A stretch of DNA of 64,000 nt from DATGUA01 sp035301545 (GTDB lineage: Bacteria; Bacillota; Clostridia; Tissierellales; Tissierellaceae), in the NCBI GenBank assembly GCA_035301545.1, contig DATGUA010000004.1, positions 1 to 64,000 of the forward strand, in the 5' to 3' direction. This document shows, piece by piece, positions 7,315 to 16,939 of this stretch (position 1 is the first letter of the stretch; every line of letters starts with the position of its first letter). The position numbers were made by a program, and so were the translations under genes. The notes under the pieces were generated by a model. The model made no database searches and had not been told where the DNA came from. It saw only the letters and a list, made by a program, of their open reading frames with translations.

Positions 7315-7932
7315 ATGTATGAAGACTTATCTCAAAAGCAAATAGAAATATTACTATATATAAAAAATGAAATCCAAAGACAGGGATATCCACCGGCTGT
7401 AAGAGAGATATGTAAAGGAGTAAGTTTAAAGTCTACATCTACAGTTCATAGTCATTTAGAAAAATTAGAATCAAAAGGGTATATTAGAAAAGATCCAACT
7501 AAACCAAGAGCCATAGAGATTTTAGATAAAGAGGATGATTTTCTACTCATAAAGAAAAAAACTGTTGATATACCTATTGTTGGTAAAGTAACAGCGGGAG
7601 AACCTATTTTAGCTGTTGAAAATATTGAAGATACTTATCCAGTCCCCTTAGATTTAGTTGAAGGACACGATGTATTTTTATTAAAGGTTCAAGGAGAGAG
7701 TATGATTGATGTGGGTATATTAGATGAAGATCTAGTATTAGTAAAAGAACAAACAAGTGCCAATAATGGTGATATTGTAGTAGCCCTTCTAGAAGAAGAA
7801 GCTACTATTAAAAGGTTTTTTAAAGAAGAAAACAGAATTAGATTACAACCAGAAAATCAATTTATGGATCCTATATATACTTGTGATATAAGCATTTTAG
7901 GTAAAGTAATAGGTTTGTTTAGAAGAATATAA
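7315..7932 (+). CDS. lexA: LexA repressor
   Basis: SOS master repressor of 205 residues. The N-terminal winged helix-turn-helix spans about 1-65 (GYPPAVREIC, STVHSHLEKLESKGYI). The C-terminal autoprotease domain has the Ala94-Gly95 cleavage site (VTAGEP), catalytic Ser129 (QGESM) and Lys166 (EATIKRF). RecA-stimulated self-cleavage frees SOS genes. It is divergent from yneA, as in Bacillus, and both promoters carry SOS boxes. The start is ATG 7315 behind aaggtgaggtg. A 25-bp-arm terminator separates it from the convergent miaA. Confidence 0.97.
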   Translation: MYEDLSQKQIEILLYIKNEIQRQGYPPAVREICKGVSLKSTSTVHSHLEKLESKGYIRKDPTKPRAIEILDKEDDFLLIKKKTVDIPIVGKVTAGEPILAVENIEDTYPVPLDLVEGHDVFLLKVQGESMIDVGILDEDLVLVKEQTSANNGDIVVALLEEEATIKRFFKEENRIRLQPENQFMDPIYTCDISILGKVIGLFRRI

Positions 7933-7985
7933 TAATACTAAAATGCATCCTATGAATAGGATGCATTTTAGTATTATTATTTTTA
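7929..7985. terminator. Bidirectional terminator between lexA and miaA
   Basis: Arms 7929-7953 and 7956-7980 are perfect 25-bp inverted copies with a 2-bp centre (ga), followed by T-rich sequence. It serves the convergent lexA and miaA genes. Confidence 0.9.
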
Positions 7986-8004
7986 AATATTTATAATCAA
8001 ACTT

Positions 8005-8940
8005 TTAAAATTGTGATTTTATATAATTTTTAATATAGGAACTTAAATCACTTATCTGATTAAATTCGTCTACATCTATCCATTTAATTCTTTCATCTCT
8101 ACGAAACCATGTCAATTGTCGTTTAGCATAATTTCTGCTTCCCTGTTTAATTTTTTCAATTGCATAATCTAAATTAATATCTCCTTCTAAATAATCAACA
8201 ATTTCTTTATATCCAATACCTTGGAGTGCGATTGAATTTTTTTGATATCCTAAATTTAATAAGTTTTGTACCTCCTCAATTAGACCCATATTTATCATTT
8301 TATCAACCCTTTGATTAATTCTCTCATATAACCTGGATCTATCCATATTAAGACATATCATAGATAAATTATATTTATTATTTTTTTGTCTAAAGCTTTC
8401 ATTATATTCGGACATAGTCTTACCTGTTAATTCATATATCTCCAAAGCACGAATAATTCTTTTTTTATCATTTATATGAATTCTATGGCTACTATCCTCA
8501 TCTATTTTTTTAAGTTTATTGTGAATGTATACATTACCATGTTTATCAGCTAATGATTCATATTTATCTCTTATTAAATAATTTGGTGGTATTCTTGCAA
8601 AGTTCAATTTATATACTAATGAATTTATATAAAGTCCTGTACCTCCCACAACTATAGGTAATTTATCTTTTTCATTAATTTCTGTAATGTGTTTAGATGC
8701 ATCTCGTTGATAGTCTGATACGGTATATTCTTGATCTGGGTTTATAAAATCTAATAGATGGTGAGGTATATTTTCCATTTCTAACTTAGTAATCTTAGCT
8801 GTACCAATATTCATGTATTTATAAATTTGCATAGAATCTGCTGAAATAATTTCACCATTTAATGTTTTAGCTAAATTGATTGATACTTTAGTTTTTCCTA
8901 CAGCAGTAGGTCCCATTAATACTAGTAAGTTTTCTTTCAT
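8005..8940 (-). CDS. miaA: tRNA dimethylallyltransferase
   Basis: Adds a dimethylallyl group to N6 of A37 in tRNAs reading codons that start with U. The 311 residues open with the P-loop GPTAVGKTKVS, followed by the substrate loop SADSMQIYK, VVGGTGLYINSLV, KKRIIRALEIYELTGK and the C-terminal LQGIGYKEIVDYL and RNYAKRQLTWFRRD. MiaB, which thiomethylates the same base, is three genes upstream in the same run (miaB-mutS-mutL-miaA). It starts at ATG 8940, 14 bp after mutL. The hfq gene that often follows miaA is not present here. Confidence 0.97.
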   Translation of the reverse strand: MKENLLVLMGPTAVGKTKVSINLAKTLNGEIISADSMQIYKYMNIGTAKITKLEMENIPHHLLDFINPDQEYTVSDYQRDASKHITEINEKDKLPIVVGGTGLYINSLVYKLNFARIPPNYLIRDKYESLADKHGNVYIHNKLKKIDEDSSHRIHINDKKRIIRALEIYELTGKTMSEYNESFRQKNNKYNLSMICLNMDRSRLYERINQRVDKMINMGLIEEVQNLLNLGYQKNSIALQGIGYKEIVDYLEGDINLDYAIEKIKQGSRNYAKRQLTWFRRDERIKWIDVDEFNQISDLSSYIKNYIKSQF

Positions 8941-8954
8941 TAAATCATCCTTTA

Positions 8955-10832
8955 TTACATTATACGTAAAAATTCCTTTTCTATGTCTTTTTTAGTTATT
9001 TCAATCATAGTAGGTCTTCCATGAGGACATGTATATGGGTTAAGACATTTGTGTAAATTTTTAAATAGTTCTAATATTTCAATATTATTAATTTGGTCAC
9101 CACTTTTTATAGAGTTTGTACATGCTATTTTCATTATTTTATCTATTTTAGTATCATAACCACTATTTATCTTAGTATTTATATTATCTATATTATCTAA
9201 AACATCTAAAAATAAAGTTTTACCACTAGGAATCCCAAAAATCAAAGGAACTCCTCTTAGTGCAATACTATTAGACCCAAACTCTTCTACATCAAAACCT
9301 AATCGTATAAAAATATCCATGTGATTTTTGAATTTAGATATTTCTGTATTAGTTACTTCAATAATCTCTGGAGATATCAACTGCTGTACAATTATTTCTT
9401 CTTCCTCATATTCCTTTTTATATTTTTCATACATAATTCTTTCATGGGCAGCATGTTGGTCTATAAAAAATACCTTTTCATCAGTTTTACTTTCTGCAAT
9501 TATATAAGTATTAAATATCTTACCTATGGGGAAAATATCTAATAAATAATCCCTGATTTTTTGTTCTTCATTGGTTTTTTTAGGTACCTTATTCTGGATT
9601 TGCTTTCTTTGATTGTTAATACTTTGTTTAATATTAGGATTTTCTGTATTTTTTATATACATATCCTCTTTTTTAAGATTATCAGTAGGTTTTATATTAG
9701 TAAAGTCAGTTACTATAAAATCTTTAATTATAAAATCCTTTGGTGAATTACTTTGTTTGGATTCTTGGCTAAGTTCAAATAATTTAGGTACCTCTTCTTT
9801 TGTAACTTTTTTTTCTTTTTTAAATTTTATATTCGGTATATCAATATTTGAAAAAAGATTATAATTGATAACATTAATAATTGATTTTATAACTCTATCT
9901 TTATCTATAAATTTTATTTCTTGTTTAGTTGGATGTATATTGATATCCAATTCCTTAGGATCTAGTTCGATATCTAATACAAATATAGGAAATCTATTTA
10001 AAGGTATTAAGGATTTATATTTACTTTCTATAGCTTTAGAAATATCATAGTTTTTGATATTACGCTTATTTATATATAAATACTGGTGACTTCTATTTCC
10101 TCTATATAACTTATTATTTGATATAAAACCATTAATTTTAATATAATTATCTTCAAAATTTATAGGTATCAGATTATCAGAGAACTCTTTTCCTAATATA
10201 GCGTATATAGTATCTAGTAGATTCTTAGTTTTATTAGTTTGAAGCATTGTTCTATTATCTTTTATAAATCTGAAAGATATTTCATTATGACCTAATGCTA
10301 ATTTATTTATTATATCATTGACTGTATTAGATTCCGATCTACTGCTTTTTAAAAATTTTTGTCTTACTGGTAAATTATAAAACAAATCTCGAATTATCAT
10401 AGTAGTACCTTTAGGACATCCAATATTATCCATTGATAGTATCTTACCTTCTTCCACAAAAGCATGAATACCTGCCGATGAATCTTTAATTTTAGATAAG
10501 ACTTCAACCTTAGCAACATTAGAGATACTCGATAACGCTTCACCTCTAAAGCCTAGTGACATAATGCTATATATATCTTCTATATTCGTTAATTTAGATG
10601 TAGAATGTCTTTTGAAAGCCATATCCAAATCTTCTGTAGGTATACCATCACCATTATCAGTAATTCTAATATAGTCTTTTCCACCATTTTTAATTTCAAT
10701 AATAATGTTATTAGAATTAGCATCTATGGAATTTTCTATTAATTCTTTTACTATTGAAGCAGGATTTTCTATTACTTCCCCTGCCGCAATTTTTTGGATA
10801 GTTAAATTATCAAGTATTTGAATCTTAGCCAT
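8955..10832 (-). CDS. mutL: DNA mismatch repair endonuclease MutL
   Basis: MutL, 625 residues. The N-terminal GHKL ATPase is complete (IAAGEVIENPASIVKELIEN, DNGDGIP, GFRGEALSSI). A poorly conserved linker of roughly 330-430 follows. The C-terminal dimerisation domain contains the metal-binding DQHAAHERIMYE (the DQHA-x2-E-x4-E motif) and CPHGRPT, so this is the nicking type of MutL used by bacteria without MutH. It lies 2 bp downstream of mutS, indicating tight coupling. Start ATG 10832 with aaggagaatg. Confidence 0.97.
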   Translation of the reverse strand: MAKIQILDNLTIQKIAAGEVIENPASIVKELIENSIDANSNNIIIEIKNGGKDYIRITDNGDGIPTEDLDMAFKRHSTSKLTNIEDIYSIMSLGFRGEALSSISNVAKVEVLSKIKDSSAGIHAFVEEGKILSMDNIGCPKGTTMIIRDLFYNLPVRQKFLKSSRSESNTVNDIINKLALGHNEISFRFIKDNRTMLQTNKTKNLLDTIYAILGKEFSDNLIPINFEDNYIKINGFISNNKLYRGNRSHQYLYINKRNIKNYDISKAIESKYKSLIPLNRFPIFVLDIELDPKELDINIHPTKQEIKFIDKDRVIKSIINVINYNLFSNIDIPNIKFKKEKKVTKEEVPKLFELSQESKQSNSPKDFIIKDFIVTDFTNIKPTDNLKKEDMYIKNTENPNIKQSINNQRKQIQNKVPKKTNEEQKIRDYLLDIFPIGKIFNTYIIAESKTDEKVFFIDQHAAHERIMYEKYKKEYEEEEIIVQQLISPEIIEVTNTEISKFKNHMDIFIRLGFDVEEFGSNSIALRGVPLIFGIPSGKTLFLDVLDNIDNINTKINSGYDTKIDKIMKIACTNSIKSGDQINNIEILELFKNLHKCLNPYTCPHGRPTMIEITKKDIEKEFLRIM

Positions 10833-10834
10833 AT

Positions 10835-13450
10835 TTATTCATTCTCCTTAAACTCCGATGCATCTCTTATTAATTCATTTAATATAGTCATTGACTCTAT
10901 AGGGGTTAGTTTATCAATATTAATATTTTTTATTTTGTTAATAAAATATTCTTTCCTATAATCGACTATATTAAATTGTTGTTTATCCTTTTGCTCTGTA
11001 TCATTAAGACTTATTTCATGTGAATTTTCGATAATGTTTAACACTTCTTTTGAACGCTTTATAATATTATTATCTATTCCAGCTAATCTTGCTACCTGTA
11101 TTCCATAACTCTTATTTGTACTACCTTTAATTATTTTTCTTAAGAAAATTATATCATCACCTTTCTCTTTGGCTGAGATATTCATGTTCTTAATTTGATC
11201 AAAGTTTTCCTCTAATTGAGTTAGTTCATGGTAATGAGTTGCAAATAAGGTTTTGGCATGAATATTATTTGCAATTTCTTCTATAACAGCCCATGCGATG
11301 CTTAGGCCATCATAGGTACTTGTTCCTCTACCTATTTCATCAAGTATTATTAAACTATTTTTCGTTGCATTTTTCATAATGTTAGCTACTTCGTTCATTT
11401 CCACCATAAAGGTACTTTCACCCTGTGACAGATTATCTGATGCACCTATACGGGTAAATATTCTATCTACAATTCCTATTTTAGCATTTGTAGCAGGCAC
11501 GAAGGAACCAATTTGGGCCATAAGAGTTATGATAGCAACTTGTCTCATATAGGTTGATTTTCCCGACATATTAGGACCTGTAATAATCTGAATCATATAT
11601 TCATCTCTATCTAAATAAGTATCATTTGGGACAAATAATTCATTATTAATCATTTTTTCTATTACTGGATGTCTTCCTTCGTTAATTTTTATATATCCTT
11701 TATTATTTAAAACAGGTCTTACAAAATTGTTCTCATTAGCTACTGTAGAAAATGATACTATAACATCTATAATTGAGATTAGTTTACTTACATATTGAAG
11801 TCTTATAATTTCTTGTTTAATATCATCTCTAATTGATTGAAATAATTGATATTCTAATTCTAGAGATTGTTCTTCAGCACCTATTATTTTAGATTCCATA
11901 GATTTTAATTCTTCTGTATAATATCTTTCAGAATTTGTAAGAGTTTGTCTTCTAATAAAATATTCAGGTACCATAGGTATATTAGACTTAGTTACTTCTA
12001 TAAAATATCCAGCGACTTTGTTATATCCAACCCTTAAATTTTTGATACCTGTTTTTTCTTGCTCTTTAGATTCTAGATCAGTTAACCATTTTTTCCCTTT
12101 AGTACTATTGGCTTTTATATCATCTAATTCTTTATTGTATCCTTCTTTAATCAAGTTACCTTCCGTGATAGAAATAGGGGGATTATCATGTATAGAGTTA
12201 TCTATTAAATAAAATAAGTCATTTAGAGGGTCTATTAATTGACCAATATTTTTTAATTCTTTATTATTATAAGAAGTTAATAAATTTTTAAATTCTGGTA
12301 ACACTTCTATGGAATTTTTTAATGATATAAGATCTCTAGCGTTACAATTACCATTGGAAATCTTTACTGAAAGTCTTTCAATATCATATATACGATCTAA
12401 CTTTTCTTTAATATCGTCTTTCATCCTAATATTCTGTACAAAAAAATCCACCATATTTAATCTTTTATCTATTTCTTTCATGTCAACTAAAGGTTTTTCG
12501 ATCCAGTTTCTTAATAATCTTCCACCCATAGCTGTACATGTTTTATCTATAATACTAACTAAAGACCCTTTTTTTTCTCGTGTTAGAATAGTTTCATGTA
12601 TTTCTAAATTAGTTCTAGTGTTGATATCCATAATCATATAGTTATTAGCTTCATAATATGAAAGATTATTTATATGATCTAAAGTGTTTTTTTGTGTATC
12701 AAATAGATATTGAAAAAGCTTATTTATTGATAATATTGAATACATACATCCATCGATTCCTAGAGAATTTAAATTTTCAACTTTAAAAAAATCTAATATC
12801 ATTTGATATTTAACATTTTCTTCCTTGTTAATATCATCGTAAATATTAAAATAGGGATTAATCCTATTTATAATAATATCTATATATTTTTGGTTTTCCA
12901 TAAATTTTGTATTGCAAATAACTTCAGAAGGTAAAACTTTACCTAATTCATCTATAATAAATTGATACATTCTATCCTCATTATCAGAAAATTCGGTAGT
13001 AAACATTTCACCAGTAGAATTGTCTACATAACTTAATCCTACCCCTGATTCATCCATATAAATAGAAGAAAGAAAATTATTTGTTTTTTCATCTAGTACC
13101 TGTGTGTCAGTTATAGTTCCTGGTGTAATAACTCTAACTACTTCACGCTTTACGATTCCTTTTGCTTCTGCAGGATTCTGTACCTGTTCACCTATTGCTA
13201 CCTTATATCCTCTGCTAACTAATTTGGATATATAAGTATCAGCTACATGATGTGGAACACCACACATAGGAGCTTTTTCCTCCATCCCACAATCACGTTG
13301 TGTAAGAGCAATTTCTAACTCTTTTGCAGCAATTATTGCATCTTCAAAAAACATTTCATAGAAATCTCCTAATCTAAAAAATAAAATAGAATCTTCATTC
13401 TGTTTTTTTAACTTCATATATTGTTTCATCATAGGAGTTAAATTTTCCAA
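10835..13450 (-). CDS. mutS: DNA mismatch repair protein MutS
   Basis: Mismatch sensor of 871 residues. The N-terminal mismatch-binding domain has GDFYEMF (the Phe-x-Glu reading residues) and the ATPase carries Walker A TGPNMSGKSTYMRQ, ILDEIGRGTSTYDG and FATHYHEL. Domain order and length are typical of MutS1. The start is TTG 13450 behind cggaggt. It sits between miaB and mutL in a clear operon. Confidence 0.97.
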   Translation of the reverse strand: MENLTPMMKQYMKLKKQNEDSILFFRLGDFYEMFFEDAIIAAKELEIALTQRDCGMEEKAPMCGVPHHVADTYISKLVSRGYKVAIGEQVQNPAEAKGIVKREVVRVITPGTITDTQVLDEKTNNFLSSIYMDESGVGLSYVDNSTGEMFTTEFSDNEDRMYQFIIDELGKVLPSEVICNTKFMENQKYIDIIINRINPYFNIYDDINKEENVKYQMILDFFKVENLNSLGIDGCMYSILSINKLFQYLFDTQKNTLDHINNLSYYEANNYMIMDINTRTNLEIHETILTREKKGSLVSIIDKTCTAMGGRLLRNWIEKPLVDMKEIDKRLNMVDFFVQNIRMKDDIKEKLDRIYDIERLSVKISNGNCNARDLISLKNSIEVLPEFKNLLTSYNNKELKNIGQLIDPLNDLFYLIDNSIHDNPPISITEGNLIKEGYNKELDDIKANSTKGKKWLTDLESKEQEKTGIKNLRVGYNKVAGYFIEVTKSNIPMVPEYFIRRQTLTNSERYYTEELKSMESKIIGAEEQSLELEYQLFQSIRDDIKQEIIRLQYVSKLISIIDVIVSFSTVANENNFVRPVLNNKGYIKINEGRHPVIEKMINNELFVPNDTYLDRDEYMIQIITGPNMSGKSTYMRQVAIITLMAQIGSFVPATNAKIGIVDRIFTRIGASDNLSQGESTFMVEMNEVANIMKNATKNSLIILDEIGRGTSTYDGLSIAWAVIEEIANNIHAKTLFATHYHELTQLEENFDQIKNMNISAKEKGDDIIFLRKIIKGSTNKSYGIQVARLAGIDNNIIKRSKEVLNIIENSHEISLNDTEQKDKQQFNIVDYRKEYFINKIKNINIDKLTPIESMTILNELIRDASEFKENE

Positions 13451-13474
13451 ACTAAAACCTCCGTATTCTATTAA

Positions 13475-14791
13475 TTAAATTTGTTGCCCTTTTAATGTAA
13501 AGGTATTAGCATCATTTATTCTTACATTTACTATTTTGCCAATTAAATCTTTTTTTCCTTTTAAATGTACTAATTTAGAACTTTCTGTACGTCCTATTAG
13601 AATTTTAGAATCATTCTTACTGATTCCATCAATAAGTACCTTTTTGTCTTTATTTATAAGACTTTGATTCTTATCCAAACTGATTCGGTTTAAAGTGTTT
13701 AAAAGTTTTTGGAATCTATTATGTTTAGTTGTATAATCTATTTGATCTTTCATTTTAGACGCAGGTGTACCACTTCTAATCGAATATAGAAAGGTATATG
13801 CAGAATCAAACTTTACTTCCTCCACTAAATTTAAAGTATCTCGAAAGTCTTTTTCACTTTCTCCAGGAAAGCCTACTATTATATCGGTAGTAATTGATAT
13901 ATCTGGTACGACTTTACGAATTTTTCTAATTTTATTTAAATATTCTTCACGTGTATATTTCCTATTCATATTTCTTAATACCTTATTGCTTCCTGATTGT
14001 ATAGGTAAATGAAGATGATTACATAGTTTATCTAGTTCTCCATATGCCTCTATTAATTCATCAGAAATATCTTTAGGGTGGGAGGTCATAAATCGTATTC
14101 TATCAATTCCTTCAATTGTATTTATATCTTTTAATAAATCAACGAAATTATAATTTTGTTGCAGTGTTTTTCCATAGGAATTTACATTTTGACCAAGTAG
14201 AGTAATTTCTCTGTATCCAGAGGCTGATAGTTTATTAATTTCTTGTATTATATTTTCAGGTTCTCGACTTTTTTCCTGACCTCTAGCATATGGAACTATG
14301 CAGTAACTACAATAATTATTACAACCATACATTATGTTTACATATGCTTTATGCTGATGAGTTCGGTTAGATTTAATATTTTCGTTAATCTCTCTACTTT
14401 CTTCAATGACATCTATAATCATATCCCCAGTTTGTTCATGAGCCATAATTAGCTGAGGTAATTTATGAATATTGTTTGTCCCAAATATTATATCAACATG
14501 CTTATATTTAGAATTAATTATATTCCTTGACCTTTCTATCTGCGTCATACACCCACATACACATATGATTAGATCAGGATTATTTCGTTTTAGTTCCTTT
14601 AATGATCCTAATTGTCCGTAAACTTTATCTTCCGCAGTTTGCCTTATGGCACAAGTGTTATATATTATTAGGTCACTACTCTCTTTATTATTAGTAAAAA
14701 CATAACCCATTTGTTCTAGCATCCAAGCGATCTTTTCAGAGTCATGTTCATTCATCTGACAACCATAAGTTTGAATCGTATATTTCTTCAT
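13475..14791 (-). CDS. miaB: tRNA-2-methylthio-N6-dimethylallyladenosine synthase
   Basis: Radical-SAM methylthiotransferase that turns i6A37 into ms2i6A37. The 438 residues contain the N-terminal cluster-binding Cys residues (TYGCQMN, YNTCAIR, VCGCMTQ), the radical-SAM motif CNNYCSYC and a C-terminal TRAM domain. It uses the product of MiaA, encoded downstream in the same run. It is first in the miaB-mutS-mutL-miaA operon, with ATG 14791 and a site aaaggattt. The 120-bp AT-only stretch upstream should hold its promoter. Confidence 0.96.
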   Translation of the reverse strand: MKKYTIQTYGCQMNEHDSEKIAWMLEQMGYVFTNNKESSDLIIYNTCAIRQTAEDKVYGQLGSLKELKRNNPDLIICVCGCMTQIERSRNIINSKYKHVDIIFGTNNIHKLPQLIMAHEQTGDMIIDVIEESREINENIKSNRTHQHKAYVNIMYGCNNYCSYCIVPYARGQEKSREPENIIQEINKLSASGYREITLLGQNVNSYGKTLQQNYNFVDLLKDINTIEGIDRIRFMTSHPKDISDELIEAYGELDKLCNHLHLPIQSGSNKVLRNMNRKYTREEYLNKIRKIRKVVPDISITTDIIVGFPGESEKDFRDTLNLVEEVKFDSAYTFLYSIRSGTPASKMKDQIDYTTKHNRFQKLLNTLNRISLDKNQSLINKDKKVLIDGISKNDSKILIGRTESSKLVHLKGKKDLIGKIVNVRINDANTFTLKGQQI

Positions 14792-14825
14792 ATTAAAGTA
14801 AATCCTTTCTTTAAATTATAAAATT

Positions 14826-14868
14826 ATATAATATAATATATAATAAATTATTATATATTATATTATAT
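14826..14868. repeat. 43-bp pure A/T palindrome upstream of miaB
   Basis: Arms 14826-14846 and 14848-14868 are perfect 21-bp inverted copies around one central A and contain only A and T. It contains several TATAAT-like words on both strands and lies in the miaB promoter region. It could extrude as a cruciform or simply be a run of promoter-like sequence. Confidence 0.7.
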
Positions 14869-14886
14869 CATAAAATTAATTATATT

Positions 14887-14924
14887 AAAAAATAATAAAA
14901 GAGATATCTCTTTTATTATTTTTT
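14887..14924. terminator. Terminator of the MerR-like gene
   Basis: Arms 14887-14904 and 14907-14924 are perfect 18-bp inverted copies with a 2-bp centre, ending in an A/T run, and overlap the stop codon of the MerR-like gene (14916). Confidence 0.8.
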
Positions 14925-15503
14925 AAATAATCTTTTAAAAAAACCTTGATTCTTTTCTTTTAATTTATCTACGTCATTTTTTAGACTTATATTCTCATAA
15001 GTTTTTTCTTTTATTTTCATTTTAAGTTTAGCATTTTCACATATTAAAACGTCTCTCTCTTTTGAATTAATTTCTGTTCTGAGGGCTATTATTTCATCTT
15101 TTAAACTGTCTATGACATCTTCAGTATCTTCATTTCTCATAGATAAATATTTAGATAATTTTTCGAAGAATCTATCCTCTATGACCTTAGATATTTCTAT
15201 TCCTATACTCGAAGTATCAATATTATCATTAAGTACATTTAAACTATTATTTGATTCATTAGACATAAGTTCTTCTGGAGAATTAATTATTAAATTAATT
15301 TGTTTATTATTAAAACCTTTATCTTTTAAATCTTTTATATATTGAAGTAATTCAATTTCCTTATAGGTATAATATCTATGATTTGAATTCTTTCTAGGAA
15401 TATCCATATTAAATTCTTTTTCATAATATCTGAGAACATGAGGAGCATAGCCTGTAATTTCAGCTGCTTCGGATATTGAATACTCTTTATTAAAGTCTAA
15501 CAA
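14916..15503 (-). CDS. MerR-type HTH protein with coiled coil and basic C-terminal tail
   Basis: A 195-residue protein with a MerR-like winged HTH at residues 6-75 (YSISEAAEITGYAPHVLRYYEKEF and NHRYYTYKEIELLQYIKDLKDKGF), a divergent middle, and a coiled coil at about 125-185. It ends in the short amphipathic basic stretch GFFKRLFKK. It has no small-molecule-binding domain, so it is unlikely to be a classical MerR sensor. The layout resembles RacA-like DNA-bridging proteins, but I see no specific family signature. The start is TTG 15503 behind ggagggg. It is monocistronic, with its own terminator. Confidence 0.8.
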   Translation of the reverse strand: MLDFNKEYSISEAAEITGYAPHVLRYYEKEFNMDIPRKNSNHRYYTYKEIELLQYIKDLKDKGFNNKQINLIINSPEELMSNESNNSLNVLNDNIDTSSIGIEISKVIEDRFFEKLSKYLSMRNEDTEDVIDSLKDEIIALRTEINSKERDVLICENAKLKMKIKEKTYENISLKNDVDKLKEKNQGFFKRLFKK

Positions 15504-15689
15504 AACTAGTCCCCTCCTTTTAAAATACTAATTATATATTGTTTCTATAAAAATGCATGGAAGTCCTCTATTTATTATGGGAAAATTTAATACATTTTTA
15601 TACATAAATTTACATTAATAAGTATTTTTATAGGTAAAATGACTAAAGTTTAAATTAGATCAAATCAAAATTAAAATAAAAGAAAAATA

Positions 15690-15720
15690 GAATACTAGAG
15701 TTATTAGAACTCTAGTATTC
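15690..15720 (-). terminator. Terminator after rpsA
   Basis: Arms gaatactagagtt (15690-15702) and aactctagtattc (15708-15720) form a 13-bp stem with a 5-nt loop, followed on the - strand by a T-rich run. It closes the aroH-cmk-plsC-rpsA group. The rest of 15504-15689 shows no gene. Confidence 0.8.
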
Positions 15721-15731
15721 TAGTATAGATA

Positions 15732-16862
15732 TTACTCTTTAGTATCCTCATTATCATTTTTTTTATTATTTTCAGCATTAATTGTATTTTCTTCATCAGA
15801 TTCAGCTTCTTTTTTACTTAAACTAATTCGTTTTTCATTATAATTTATATCTATAACTTTTACTATTATTTCTTCACCAATTTCTAATACATCAGATGGC
15901 TTATTTATATGGTCTTTTGAAATTTCTGAAACATGTAATAATCCATCTACACCTTCCTCTAATCTTATAAATGCACCAAAATCAAGAAGGTTAACTATAG
16001 TGCCCTTAACTATATCACCAATCTCTACATTTTTTTTGAAAATTTCCCAAGGCTCCTCCGTAGTTTGCTTAAGTCCAAGAGATATACGATTTTTATCTTT
16101 ATCAAAATCTAACACTTTAACTTCAACCTCATCACCTGGGTTTACTATTTCTGAAGGATGGGTTATTCTATTCCAAGAAAGGTCTGATATGTGTATAAGA
16201 CCATCAACTCCACCTAAATCAACAAAGGCTCCAAAATTCGTTAATCTTTGAACAGTACCCTTTATAATGCTATTAATTTCAATGTTTTCCCAGAAGTCTT
16301 TTTTAAGTTGGTTTAATTCCTCTTGCTCTACTTTTTTTCTAGAAAATATAATTCTTCTTTTTCGTTTATCAAAATCTAATAATTTGACTTTAAAAATTCG
16401 ATCTTTAAATTGTTCTAAATCTGTTACGTATCTAGCTGAAACATGGGATGCAGGTATAAATCCACTTATACCTTCATAAAAGGCTATAAGTCCACCTTTT
16501 ACAGCACGTGAAACCTGAACCTCTATGGCTTCTGAATCTGCATACTTTTGTTCTAATAGTTCCCACTTTTTCATCTCATCTACTTTTTTTACAGATAATA
16601 CTACATTACCTTCGCCGTCGTCAACTTTAACGACATATACTTCAATTTGATCACCTTCTTTAAAATCATCTTTTAAATTAACATCTGCATCTCCATATAA
16701 TTCATCCTTTGTAATAATCCCATCAGATGTATAATGAATATTAACCATAACTTCATCTTCAGTTACAAAAATTACTTCACCTTGAATTATATCTCCTTTA
16801 TGAATTTGTGTAAACGAACTTTCAATTGCTTCCATCATTTCATTATTATTTAAATTATCCAT
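15732..16862 (-). CDS. rpsA: S1-domain RNA-binding protein, ribosomal protein S1 homologue
   Basis: A 376-residue protein made of four S1 (OB-fold) domains, starting near residues 17, 105, 190 and 275. The last two are the best conserved (GTVQRLTNFGAFVDLGGVDG and GTIVNLLDFGAFIRLEEGVD), and an acidic tail follows. Low-GC Gram-positive S1 homologues have four domains rather than six; they may aid mRNA binding, but their ribosomal role is less certain. It follows cmk and plsC as in many clostridia. Start ATG 16862 with a strong aggagg site. Confidence 0.93.
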   Translation of the reverse strand: MDNLNNNEMMEAIESSFTQIHKGDIIQGEVIFVTEDEVMVNIHYTSDGIITKDELYGDADVNLKDDFKEGDQIEVYVVKVDDGEGNVVLSVKKVDEMKKWELLEQKYADSEAIEVQVSRAVKGGLIAFYEGISGFIPASHVSARYVTDLEQFKDRIFKVKLLDFDKRKRRIIFSRKKVEQEELNQLKKDFWENIEINSIIKGTVQRLTNFGAFVDLGGVDGLIHISDLSWNRITHPSEIVNPGDEVEVKVLDFDKDKNRISLGLKQTTEEPWEIFKKNVEIGDIVKGTIVNLLDFGAFIRLEEGVDGLLHVSEISKDHINKPSDVLEIGEEIIVKVIDINYNEKRISLSKKEAESDEENTINAENNKKNDNEDTKE

Positions 16863-16885
16863 TATTAAATACCTCCTAGTTATCC

Positions 16886-16908
16886 AATCAGGTGTAGTAC
16901 ACTTGATT
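16886..16908. repeat. Inverted repeat in the rpsA leader
   Basis: aatcaggtgta (16886-16896) and tacacttgatt (16898-16908) pair with one mismatch around a single base, about 15 bp upstream of the rpsA ribosome binding site. It could be the plsC terminator or an S1 binding or regulatory hairpin. Confidence 0.5.
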
Positions 16909-16939
16909 TATACAACAAAATTTGATTATTTTTTAAAAG

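Noticed and set aside
9321..10050. Several + strand open frames inside mutL
   Set aside because: They are antisense shadows of a conserved gene, rich in Phe, Ile and Tyr from reversed AT-rich codons, without ribosome binding sites.
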